Position numbers and translations under genes: made by a program. From positions 1 to 32,352 of the forward strand of contig QEXX01000042.1 of NCBI GenBank assembly GCA_003130835.1: DNA of 32,352 nucleotides, read 5' to 3'. Each line of letters begins with the position of its first letter. Positions within the stretch are counted from its first letter, which is position 1. The DNA is from Anaerolineae bacterium. Lineage in GTDB: Bacteria; Chloroflexota; Anaerolineae; Anaerolineales; UBA4823. Positions 14,768-21,967 of the stretch are shown here, piece after piece. Below the pieces are notes generated by a model. That model worked only from the letters and a program-made list of their open reading frames with translations, had not been told where the DNA came from and searched no databases.

Positions 14768-15136
14768 GGGCTTCGCCTTGCTGCGCTCGGCTCGCCGCCG
14801 CTGAAGCGCAGATTGTCAGTCTGTCCAATCCATAGACAACCCCCTTCTCGTTACCCCCCTGCTGAACGGGAAGCGTGTGATACCCCCGATCGTCCTCGTC
14901 GGTTTGTGCTGACAAATTTGCCAAAGAGGACATTTTTCTTTATTTTTTGATCTCAAACTCTCTATCAGGGTCGGCGCCTTTGCCGGTCTCTATTGCCTAC
15001 CTGCCGACAAATCTATTGCAAGGCAGGATCGCCGGTTGGGCGTTCCGCAAGTTCTTTGCCGATCCTCGGCGAAATTTTCAGTGAACGGATGCAAAGCGTC
15101 TTACCAAGAGCGTATGAGAAAGGCGGCGAAGAGTGG
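14768..15136. other. Intergenic region between convergent genes
   Basis: These 369 nt separate the end of res from the end of the convergent unknown gene. I see no credible gene, no RNA structure I can name and no clean hairpin-plus-T terminator. A T-rich stretch lies at about 14933-14950. It may be the decayed edge of the defence cassette. Confidence 0.5.
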
Positions 15137-15772
15137 TCACTCGGGCGCAGGAAAGGGAATTAGGAAATCAAAATTCCCCTGCCCGGCTGTGCGCTCCAAT
15201 TTATCAAGCACTGCCCGCATTTTGTAGATGTCATCGTTCGGCCCGGCAATGAAGTACGGCTTACCGTCTTTCCCAAACTGCACCCCATGAGTGCGGGGAT
15301 GGACGTCGGGCGGGTCAAGCAACCATTTGCACCGCTCAAAATTCACATCAGGCTGGATTTCAAATTGGGCAGCGAATTCAATAGCTCCGTAGATGATCTC
15401 ATGTGCCAGTTCTACCGAGCAAGGTATAGCAGTGTTGAAGGTAACTTTATCCACAAAGCGAGCAACGGCTTTGGGATTGGTAAAGCTTCTGACATAGCAA
15501 CTCTTGACCCCTAAACAATAGAGGTCAACGAGGAAATTGCCCACAAAATACTCATTCGAGGAGATCATGCGGCTGACAATCACTGGAGTTATGCCATGCT
15601 CTTGCCAATCCTTGATCACCCAACAACCATGAAATGGATGTTGACGGGCAGTTGCTAGTTGACCTTCTAAGGTTTTAAATTCAAATTTGCGCACCTGTAA
15701 AGCCGGGATTTGATTTGATGGAGGGGGCAGCAGACGCTTGGATTTGTTGGCTTTTGAAGCTTTTCTGGACAT
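15137..15772 (-). CDS. Conserved-looking protein of unknown function
   Basis: The protein has 211 residues, with no signal peptide or membrane segment and a basic N-terminal 15 residues (RKASKANKSKR). Identifiable stretches are HGCWVIKDW, NEYFVGNFLVDLYCLGVKSC and a C-terminal GKDGKPYFIAGPNDD. The last resembles conserved ends of uncharacterised bacterial proteins, but I cannot name a domain. The Cys, His and acidic residues in the middle do not form a recognisable metal site. It lies alone on the minus strand between the restriction cassette and a divergent glycosyltransferase gene 62 bases away, so it has its own promoter. AGAGAG precedes the ATG. Proximity to the defence cassette is the only contextual hint and is weak. 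Confidence 0.7.
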   Translation of the reverse strand: MSRKASKANKSKRLLPPPSNQIPALQVRKFEFKTLEGQLATARQHPFHGCWVIKDWQEHGITPVIVSRMISSNEYFVGNFLVDLYCLGVKSCYVRSFTNPKAVARFVDKVTFNTAIPCSVELAHEIIYGAIEFAAQFEIQPDVNFERCKWLLDPPDVHPRTHGVQFGKDGKPYFIAGPNDDIYKMRAVLDKLERTAGQGNFDFLIPFPAPE

Positions 15773-15834
15773 AGCTCTCTGCTAATCTCATTATTTACTA
15801 AAGAGTTGGATAAATCAATTATACTTCAGTTGCC

Positions 15835-16989
15835 ATGCGTTTGCTCTTTCTCGCCGATGGGCGCTCCCCGATTGCCCTCAATTGGATGGCTTATTTCACC
15901 CAAGCCGCCGATGAAATCCATCTGGTATCGCTCTATCCCTGTCGAAGCGAATTGCCTTTTGCCTCGGTGCGTTGGCTGCCAACGCCGTTTTTGGGTAGCG
16001 ATCTCGCTGCTCAAACGGCTCAAGCGGGTTGGGTGCGCCGTCTGTTGCCAGCTTGGGCACGCACAAAATTGCGCCAGTACCTTGTGCCCCTCGGGTTACT
16101 CCGCCCTGCTCGGCAACTGCAAACGTGGATCGAGCAGCTTCAACCTGATCTGATTCATGCCATGCGCATTCCCTATGAGGGGATGATCGCCGCCCTTGCC
16201 AAACCCGCCTGCCCGCTGCTGATCTCGGTGTGGGGCAATGATTTGACCCTGCATGGCACTGCCACTCCCCGACTGCGCAAACTGACCCGCCAAACGCTCG
16301 TTCAAGCTGCTGCCTTGCACACCGACTGTGTTCGCGATCAGCGCTTAGCCCTAGCTTGGGGGTTTGCCCAAGACAAGCCTTCCATCGTCTTGCCCGGCGC
16401 CGGAGGGGTACAACGGCATCTCTTCCACCCAAAGCAGATTGCCGATCCTCAGCCCATCGTGGTGAATCCGCGCGGTTTGCGCGCCTATGTGCGCAACGAC
16501 ACTTTCTTCGCTGCCATCCCAATTGTGCGGCAAGCGATGCCCCGCGTACGTTTTCTGTGCCCGGCCATGCAGGGAGAAGCGGAAGCCGAACGATGGGTGC
16601 AACGCATGCAGGTTGCCGAGGCGGTTGAGCTGTTGCCGCGCCTCAGCCGCCCGGACATGGCTGCCTTGTTGCAACAGGCAGCGGTCACCGTTTCGATCAC
16701 CGAACATGACGGCACCCCCAATACCCTGCTCGAAGCCATGGCTTGTGGCAGCTTTCCCATTGCCGGCGATCTCGAATCGCTGCGCGAGTGGATTACCCCC
16801 GGCGTCAACGGCGATTTAGTCGCTCCCGCCGACCATCAAGGCTTGGCGTTTGCCATCCTGCGCGCGCTGCAGGATGAGCAACTTAGACAAAGCGCCTGCC
16901 AAATCAACCAAGAGCTGATCGATCGGCGGGCGGATTACTCGAGCGTGATGCCACAAGCGCGCAACTTTTATCTCTCCTTGCTGGCTTAG
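15835..16989 (+). CDS. Glycosyltransferase, GT4-like (group 1)
   Basis: The 384-residue protein has a GT-B fold layout. The N-terminal domain starts MRLLFLADGRSPIALNW and contains LQPDLIHAMRIPYEG and LLISVWGNDLTLHG. The C-terminal domain carries the nucleotide-sugar loop EHDGTPNTLLEAMACG near residues 300-315, the E-x7-E motif of retaining glycosyltransferases, followed by IAGDLESLREWI. The donor and acceptor cannot be read from sequence; cell-surface polysaccharide or glycolipid synthesis is usual. There is no signal peptide. It is a single gene, ending nine bases from the convergent nitroreductase-like gene. Confidence 0.85.
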   Translation: MRLLFLADGRSPIALNWMAYFTQAADEIHLVSLYPCRSELPFASVRWLPTPFLGSDLAAQTAQAGWVRRLLPAWARTKLRQYLVPLGLLRPARQLQTWIEQLQPDLIHAMRIPYEGMIAALAKPACPLLISVWGNDLTLHGTATPRLRKLTRQTLVQAAALHTDCVRDQRLALAWGFAQDKPSIVLPGAGGVQRHLFHPKQIADPQPIVVNPRGLRAYVRNDTFFAAIPIVRQAMPRVRFLCPAMQGEAEAERWVQRMQVAEAVELLPRLSRPDMAALLQQAAVTVSITEHDGTPNTLLEAMACGSFPIAGDLESLREWITPGVNGDLVAPADHQGLAFAILRALQDEQLRQSACQINQELIDRRADYSSVMPQARNFYLSLLA

Positions 16990-16998
16990 AGCGAGGGC

Positions 16999-17718
16999 TT
17001 ATTCTGCGGGCACTCCCACCGGCAGGAGATAAAGCGGCTGGTGATCGGCGGGCAATTGCAGCGCTTCTTGTACCCCCTGGTCGTAAAAAGCGCCGATTGG
17101 CACACTGCCCAAACCCAGAGCCACCGCTTGCAGGAGGAAGTTTTGAGCAGCATGCCCAACCTCCATGTGAACATAGCGCGGACTGCGCTGTTTGCCATAT
17201 TTGTCTTCGGTGCGCTCATACACGGCCGTGATGACAAAAACCGCCGCGGCTTGCAGGATGGCATCTTGGCGCAGGGCAACGGCGTGCAGAGCGGAGCGAA
17301 GGTCACCTTCTCGCCAACGGGTGAGCGTGTGCGTTTGGGGATGATAGTGATACATCCCCTGTGGGAGCAGGACATAAATCTCTAGTGGGTAGAGCGCCCC
17401 TGCCGAAGGGGCCGTGCGAAAGCCGGACAGGTGAGTGATTCCCTGAAGCGCCCAGCATAATTGGCTAAGCTGTTCGGCGCTCAGGGGATCGGGGCGAAAT
17501 TGACGCACCGAACGGCGTTTTGCTAACGTTTCTTCAAGACTGAGCGTTCCTTGCAAGCGGGGTGGCGGCAAGGCAAGGGTAGCTGTGCTTGGCAGGGGGG
17601 TAAAGGCTTGCGCGCTTGGCATTGGGTTGGATTTGGGTTTTTCGCCCCCGCGCCAAGCCGTACAAGCAGTCATTCCGCCCAGCACAATCAAAATCAACCC
17701 CTGCCAAAGCACACTCAT
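16999..17718 (-). CDS. SagB/ThcOx-type nitroreductase family protein with N-terminal membrane anchor
   Basis: The protein has 239 residues. Residues 1-20 form a hydrophobic leader ending GGMTACTAW, which could be a poor lipobox or a plain signal anchor, followed by a Pro/Ser/Thr-rich linker to about residue 55. The remainder is an FMN-binding nitroreductase fold: RRSVRQF (FMN phosphate contact), PSAGALYPLEIYVL (the SagB/ThcOx hallmark), AAQNFLLQAVALGLGSVPIGAF and a C-terminal PLYLLPVGVP. SagB enzymes oxidise azolines in peptide natural products, but stand-alone members of unknown substrate are common and no cyclodehydratase or precursor peptide is visible here. It starts three bases after the lpdA stop and is probably co-transcribed with it. 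Confidence 0.8.
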   Translation of the reverse strand: MSVLWQGLILIVLGGMTACTAWRGGEKPKSNPMPSAQAFTPLPSTATLALPPPRLQGTLSLEETLAKRRSVRQFRPDPLSAEQLSQLCWALQGITHLSGFRTAPSAGALYPLEIYVLLPQGMYHYHPQTHTLTRWREGDLRSALHAVALRQDAILQAAAVFVITAVYERTEDKYGKQRSPRYVHMEVGHAAQNFLLQAVALGLGSVPIGAFYDQGVQEALQLPADHQPLYLLPVGVPAE

Positions 17719-17721
17719 CGG

Positions 17722-19119
17722 TCAAATGTGAATCGGTTGCCCTTCAACACCATGAGCCGCTTCCATCAGCACTTCGCTGAGGGTCGGATGGGCGTGCACG
17801 TTGCGGGCGATCTCATGAGCGGTCAGTTCCATCATTTGGGCGATGGTCAATTCAGGCAGCAGCTCGGTGACCTCTGGGCCGATCAGGTGCGCACCAAGGA
17901 TTTCGCCATATTTCGCCTCGCTGATGATCTTCACCCAACCGGTCGAATCGCCCAAACCTAGCGCTTTGCCGTTGGCTTGGAAGGGGAAGCGCCCCACTTT
18001 GATGTCGTAACCTTGCTCTTTGGCTTGCGCCTCGGTCAAGCCAAATGAAGCCACCTGCGGTTGGCAGTAGGTGGCGCGGGGCATGTTGGTGTAATTCAAC
18101 TTGACGGTCTCTACCCCGGCGATGTTTTCGGCGCACACAATGCCCTGTGCCGAACCGACATGGGCTAACATCAGCTTGGCGGTAACATCGCCAATCGCCC
18201 AAATGCCGGGCACGTTGGTCGCCATGCGATCATCGATTTCAATTGCCCCGCGGGCATCGATCTTTACGCCCAACTCCTCAAGCCCTAAATTGCGGCTGTT
18301 GGGCTTGAAGCCGATGGCAACCAGGGCTTGCTCCGCTTCCAGAGTCTTTTCCCCCTCGCTGCTGGAGACGCGCACCACCGCTTTGCCATCCTTGACCTCG
18401 ATGCCCTCCACGCGATGGCCGGGCAGGGTTTTAATCTTGCGTCTGTTGAGGGCTTTGGTCAGTTCTGCGCTGATTTCCTCATCTTCTAACGGCAGGATAC
18501 GGGGCAGCATTTCGACGATCGTTACCTCGCTACCGTAAGAACTCCAAATGGTGGCAAACTCCACCCCAATGGCTCCCGCCCCAATGATAATGGCGGACTG
18601 AGGCAGCTTTTCCTGCAAGATGGCTTCATAGTAGGTCACCACCACCTCGCCATCCACCGTCCACCCGGGCGGGATAGCAACATTTGCCCCAGTAGCAATG
18701 ACGATATTGGAAGCTGAATAGGTTTTGGTCGTCCCACTTTCATCGGTGACCGACACGCGATCTCGGGCGCTTAGCTTGGCAACGCCGAGGATGACATCGA
18801 TATTATTCTTTTTCATCAGGAAACCAACCCCCTTGGTCAAGCGCGCCGAGACTTGGCGGCTGCGTTTGACCGCTGCACTGTAATCGAGCTGCAGGTTTTC
18901 GAAAGAAAAGCCGAACTCCTTGCCCCCCTCGCGCAGCAGATGAGCGATTTCAGCGCTGCGCAGGAGCGCTTTGGAGGGGATACACCCAACATTCAAACAC
19001 ACCCCTCCCAGCCATTGTTTATCGATGACCGCCGCTTTCAGCCCTAATTGCGCAGCGCGGATGGCGCACACATATCCCGCCGGTCCGGCTCCGATAACGA
19101 TCACATCATAATCAGCCAT
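17722..19119 (-). CDS. lpdA: Dihydrolipoyl dehydrogenase (E3)
   Basis: The 465-residue protein is of standard length. It has the FAD-binding VIGAGPAGYVCAIRAAQLG, the redox disulfide GGVCLNVGCIPSKALL, the NAD-binding IIGAGAIGVEFA, the second FAD motif GIWAIGDVT, and the C-terminal HPTLSE that supplies the active-site His-Glu pair. It reoxidises dihydrolipoamide of 2-oxoacid dehydrogenase or glycine cleavage complexes, passing electrons to NAD+. No E1, E2 or lipoyl protein is nearby, so the partner complex is elsewhere. The long intact C-terminal interface domain favours true LpdA over mercuric reductase-like relatives. The nitroreductase-like gene follows in the same transcript. Confidence 0.93.
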   Translation of the reverse strand: MADYDVIVIGAGPAGYVCAIRAAQLGLKAAVIDKQWLGGVCLNVGCIPSKALLRSAEIAHLLREGGKEFGFSFENLQLDYSAAVKRSRQVSARLTKGVGFLMKKNNIDVILGVAKLSARDRVSVTDESGTTKTYSASNIVIATGANVAIPPGWTVDGEVVVTYYEAILQEKLPQSAIIIGAGAIGVEFATIWSSYGSEVTIVEMLPRILPLEDEEISAELTKALNRRKIKTLPGHRVEGIEVKDGKAVVRVSSSEGEKTLEAEQALVAIGFKPNSRNLGLEELGVKIDARGAIEIDDRMATNVPGIWAIGDVTAKLMLAHVGSAQGIVCAENIAGVETVKLNYTNMPRATYCQPQVASFGLTEAQAKEQGYDIKVGRFPFQANGKALGLGDSTGWVKIISEAKYGEILGAHLIGPEVTELLPELTIAQMMELTAHEIARNVHAHPTLSEVLMEAAHGVEGQPIHI

Positions 19120-19372
19120 ACCTTGCTCCTTTTATTGGAAATACGTCAAACGAGGCTATTATAACCTGAGTTATCCGCAGGAAAGGCGAGGCAGTTCCGA
19201 AGTGCCCCTATGTTATAATCCCACCCAGCGTTCCAACTTCAGGATAAAGCGCTATAAAGGTGCGTGAAGGAAAGCTTGCAGCGATCCCCACTGCTTGAGG
19301 CAACGTCAACCAAAGGGCGTCTGCCCCAATGAAAGAGAGACAAGAAGACAACCAAGACTTGGTGAGGAGAGT

Positions 19373-19663
19373 ATGAGCGCTTACGTTATTGTGGATATCG
19401 AAGTAACTGATCCGGTTGGATATGAAGAATACAAACGCTTGGCGGCGCCGACCGTGGCGCAATACGGTGGTAAGTACCTGGCGCGCGGTGGTGCCACAGA
19501 GGTCTTGGAGGGCGATTGGCAACCCAAGCGGTTGGTCATTCTGGAATTTGAGAACCTGGAGCGCGCCAAAGCCTGGCTAAACTCCGAGGAATATCGTCCG
19601 GCGCGGCAACTGCGCCACCGCTATGCCCGCTCCAATATGGTCGTCGTTGCTGGCGTTGAGTGA
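19373..19663 (+). CDS. DUF1330 domain protein
   Basis: The protein has 96 residues with the ferredoxin-like DUF1330 pattern: MSAYVIVDIEVTDP, YEEYKRLAAPTVAQYGGKYL, then RLVILEFENLERAKAWLNSEEY and a terminal hydrophobic strand. Its biochemical role is not established. The start at 19373 is set by GAGGAG shortly before the ATG; the upstream extension to 19295 has no family character. The 253-bp divergent spacer to lpdA contains a TATAAT-like box at 19214-19219 on this strand, without a clear -35 box. Confidence 0.85.
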   Translation: MSAYVIVDIEVTDPVGYEEYKRLAAPTVAQYGGKYLARGGATEVLEGDWQPKRLVILEFENLERAKAWLNSEEYRPARQLRHRYARSNMVVVAGVE

Positions 19664-19746
19664 GAGATCGCTGAGCCCATCGCTCTGCCCCGCCTAAAGT
19701 GCGCCCGTTTGCGGTATAATACTCCTACACGGAAAGCGAGGTGAAA

Positions 19747-19977
19747 ATGAGCGAGAGCAAAGCCCGTTCACAAAAGCCGTTCGAGGCGTGCCTCCCCGAA
19801 GAAGCGCGCCAACACCTGCGCGCCGCCGGCGAGGAACTGCGCAAAAGCGTGCAAGCGCTCTTGCCCGAAGGTTTTGTGAAGCACCAGAAACAGGCGCGCA
19901 AAGAGGTGTTGTTGGCTTGGCGCAGCTTGATCGATGCCGCCCTCGAACGCCTTGAAGAGAGCGAATCCAAAGCCTAA
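19747..19977 (+). CDS. Small helical protein of unknown function
   Basis: The protein has 76 residues, very rich in Ala, Glu, Lys, Arg and Leu. It is predicted almost wholly helical by eye, with an amphipathic core (EEARQHLRAAGEELRKSV and KEVLLAWRSLIDAALERL) joined by LPEGFVKHQ. There is no membrane segment. I do not recognise the family. The ATG at 19747 has GAGG six bases upstream; a GTG at 19741 is an alternative. A TATAAT box lies at 19715-19720 but lacks a clear -35 partner. Two hairpins downstream, one a strong terminator, support a real transcribed unit. Confidence 0.7.
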   Translation: MSESKARSQKPFEACLPEEARQHLRAAGEELRKSVQALLPEGFVKHQKQARKEVLLAWRSLIDAALERLEESESKA

Positions 19978-20026
19978 TGCAGTTACCCGATGGTCGTGCT
20001 GTGACAACCCTAGCAGACGACCGCAG

Positions 20027-20050
20027 ACACCGTTTTAGGGACGGTGTTCT
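20027..20050 (+). terminator. Weak hairpin terminator candidate
   Basis: A 7-bp stem (acaccgt / acggtgt) with a 7-nt loop is followed by tctt, 50 bases after the small helical gene. The tail is short, so termination would be partial at best. Confidence 0.4.
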
Positions 20051-20131
20051 TGTGGTAGAGCTATTGCCATTCGTTTCCTAGCCCCAATTGTCGTGAGATT
20101 GTGGGGTTGTTTGTGAATATCTTGCCGATGG

Positions 20132-20168
20132 AAGGTGGAGAGGTTGCATGCAACCTCTCCACCTTTTT
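20132..20168 (+). terminator. Strong intrinsic terminator, 34-nt perfect palindrome plus T run
   Basis: The sequence from 20132 to 20165 is a perfect palindrome of two 17-nt halves centred on gcatgc, and it runs into five Ts at 20164-20168. It terminates the DUF1330 / small-protein transcript. The minus-strand side has no comparable T run, so it serves mainly the plus strand, and the convergent UbiB gene ends 114 bases away. Confidence 0.85.
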
Positions 20169-20281
20169 CAAAGATTTGTCCAACACCCCTAAATTCATTG
20201 CTTTTTCGCCCCCAATCACGGCTGTTTTTGCAAATCAATCTGTCATTCCTCGCCGAGCTTGCCAAACCCTGTTTGACAGCT

Positions 20282-21952
20282 CTACCGTCTGAGCAAAGAC
20301 CAAAGCAGAAACCATGCCCCCAGGGCAAGGCACAGCATTCCGCCGACCTCTACCCCGTTCACCCAGAGCAAGATGCCCCCAAGGAAGAACACCCCGCCCA
20401 CCCACGCATAGTACAAGCGTTGCAGACCTCTTTCCACGCGAGCGAAGCGTTCTTCCAAAAGGGGGGTCTGGACGGTCAATTTGCCGCTTTCTGCCAATTG
20501 CAGAAAACGATCGGCTCGGCTCGGCAGGGCAAGCAGAAGGCGCAGCCATTCGCCTGCCTCGGTCAGCCAATTGCGCCAGTTTGAGGCAACCTCATCGGCA
20601 AGCAGCTTCTCCGCATACGGCTGAAGCTGAAACCAAACGTTGAAGTTGGGGTCTAAACCGGTGCACATGCCGGAGAGAATAGCGACCGTGCGACCCAGTA
20701 ATAACAAATTATGCGGAATCTGAAAGGGCATTTCGTACAGCAACTGACGGAATTGCAGGGCAAAGCGCATCATTTCGGCATGGCTGATCTGCGTCAACTG
20801 GCGCATATTCATGCCCCAATAGCGCTCGAAAAGCTGGGCTTCAGCTTCCTCGATGAGCTTGAGATCGGCACCAGGCAAGATGACGTTCATGGCTTGGAAA
20901 GCCTGCACCACGCGGGCTGCATCGCGCGTCCCCACTGCAATTAACAGCTCACGCAAGCTATGGCGCAAGCTGTCCGGGACTGTCCCAACCATGCCAAAGT
21001 CGACAAAGGTTAACCGCCAGGTTAGGGCTTCTGCGCCAGTTGAGGCGATTGGGGTGACAAAGAGATTGCCGGGGTGCGGATCGGCATGGAAAAACCCATC
21101 TTCAAAGATTTGTTGTAGATAAGTGTCCAGCAATTCTTTGGCAACCTCACTTGGCTCAATACCCGCTTGGCGAATCGCTTCGTAGTCGGTGATCTTGATG
21201 GCGTACACATCTTCGAGGGTGAGCACTTTTTGGGTGGTCAATTCCCAGACCACGCGGGGCACGTGCACACGCTTGCGCTGACGGAAATTCGCCGCAAAGG
21301 TTTCTGCGTTGCGGCCTTCCGTAAGGTAATCCACTTCTTGGCGGATGGTAGCCGAAAATTCTTCGACCAGAGCAGGGACATCGGCGCGGCGGCGGATTGG
21401 CTCATAGCGTTGCAGCCAACCCCCAAAGCGCTGTAATGCGCGTAAATCGACCTCGATTAAGCTCTCGATATAAGGGCGTTGGATTTTAACCACCACTTTC
21501 TGAAATTCGGCGGCTTGGGGGGTATCGGCGCGCAGGCAAGCGCGATGCACTTGGCCAAGCGAGGCAGCTGCTAGCGGCACAGGGTCAAAATCGGCAAAAA
21601 GTTGGCTGAGTGGCGCACCTAGTTGCTGCTCGGCGAGTTGGCGGATGGTTTCAAAATCTTCGGCAGGCACTTCATCCTGCAAATTGGCTAGTTCGTCGGT
21701 GGCTTCGGGCGGCAAGACGTCCAACCGGGAGGAAAGGAACTGCCCCACCTTAATCATCACGCCTCCCAATTGCACTGCCAGCGCGCGGAATTGCTGGGCT
21801 GCGTTACGGATGCGCCGGGATCGCGTGCGGCGGGTGACGGCGCGTAATCCAATGCGTGGCAACAGGATTTCCCAAAAGATAAAACTGATGGTCAGGCGCG
21901 CAAAGAACCCCATAATGCGTCGGTAGCGCGCTCGCAGACGAGCTTCATCCAT
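20282..21952 (-). CDS. ABC1/UbiB family atypical kinase-like protein
   Basis: The protein has 556 residues. UbiB hallmarks appear in order: the family KxGQ signature in MIKVGQFLSSRLDVLPPE, the Ala-rich nucleotide loop AAASLGQVHRA, VVKIQRP (the Lys strand), the catalytic loop FHADPHPGNLF and the metal-binding FVDFGMVG. Two hydrophobic segments at the C-terminus (LYYAWVGGVFFLGGILLW and a final one) anchor it in the membrane, as in UbiB and COQ8. These are ATPases supporting quinone or isoprenoid-lipid biosynthesis. It follows recJ by 15 bases, but this membership looks positional, since a lipid-biosynthesis kinase has no known role in DNA repair. Confidence 0.88.
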   Translation of the reverse strand: MDEARLRARYRRIMGFFARLTISFIFWEILLPRIGLRAVTRRTRSRRIRNAAQQFRALAVQLGGVMIKVGQFLSSRLDVLPPEATDELANLQDEVPAEDFETIRQLAEQQLGAPLSQLFADFDPVPLAAASLGQVHRACLRADTPQAAEFQKVVVKIQRPYIESLIEVDLRALQRFGGWLQRYEPIRRRADVPALVEEFSATIRQEVDYLTEGRNAETFAANFRQRKRVHVPRVVWELTTQKVLTLEDVYAIKITDYEAIRQAGIEPSEVAKELLDTYLQQIFEDGFFHADPHPGNLFVTPIASTGAEALTWRLTFVDFGMVGTVPDSLRHSLRELLIAVGTRDAARVVQAFQAMNVILPGADLKLIEEAEAQLFERYWGMNMRQLTQISHAEMMRFALQFRQLLYEMPFQIPHNLLLLGRTVAILSGMCTGLDPNFNVWFQLQPYAEKLLADEVASNWRNWLTEAGEWLRLLLALPSRADRFLQLAESGKLTVQTPLLEERFARVERGLQRLYYAWVGGVFFLGGILLWVNGVEVGGMLCLALGAWFLLWSLLRR

Positions 21953-21967
21953 GCCGAGTTGCCCCGC

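Noticed and set aside
20101-20292. A 63-codon plus-strand frame upstream of the UbiB gene end
   Set aside because: It runs straight through the 34-nt terminator palindrome and has no ribosome binding site or recognisable domain.
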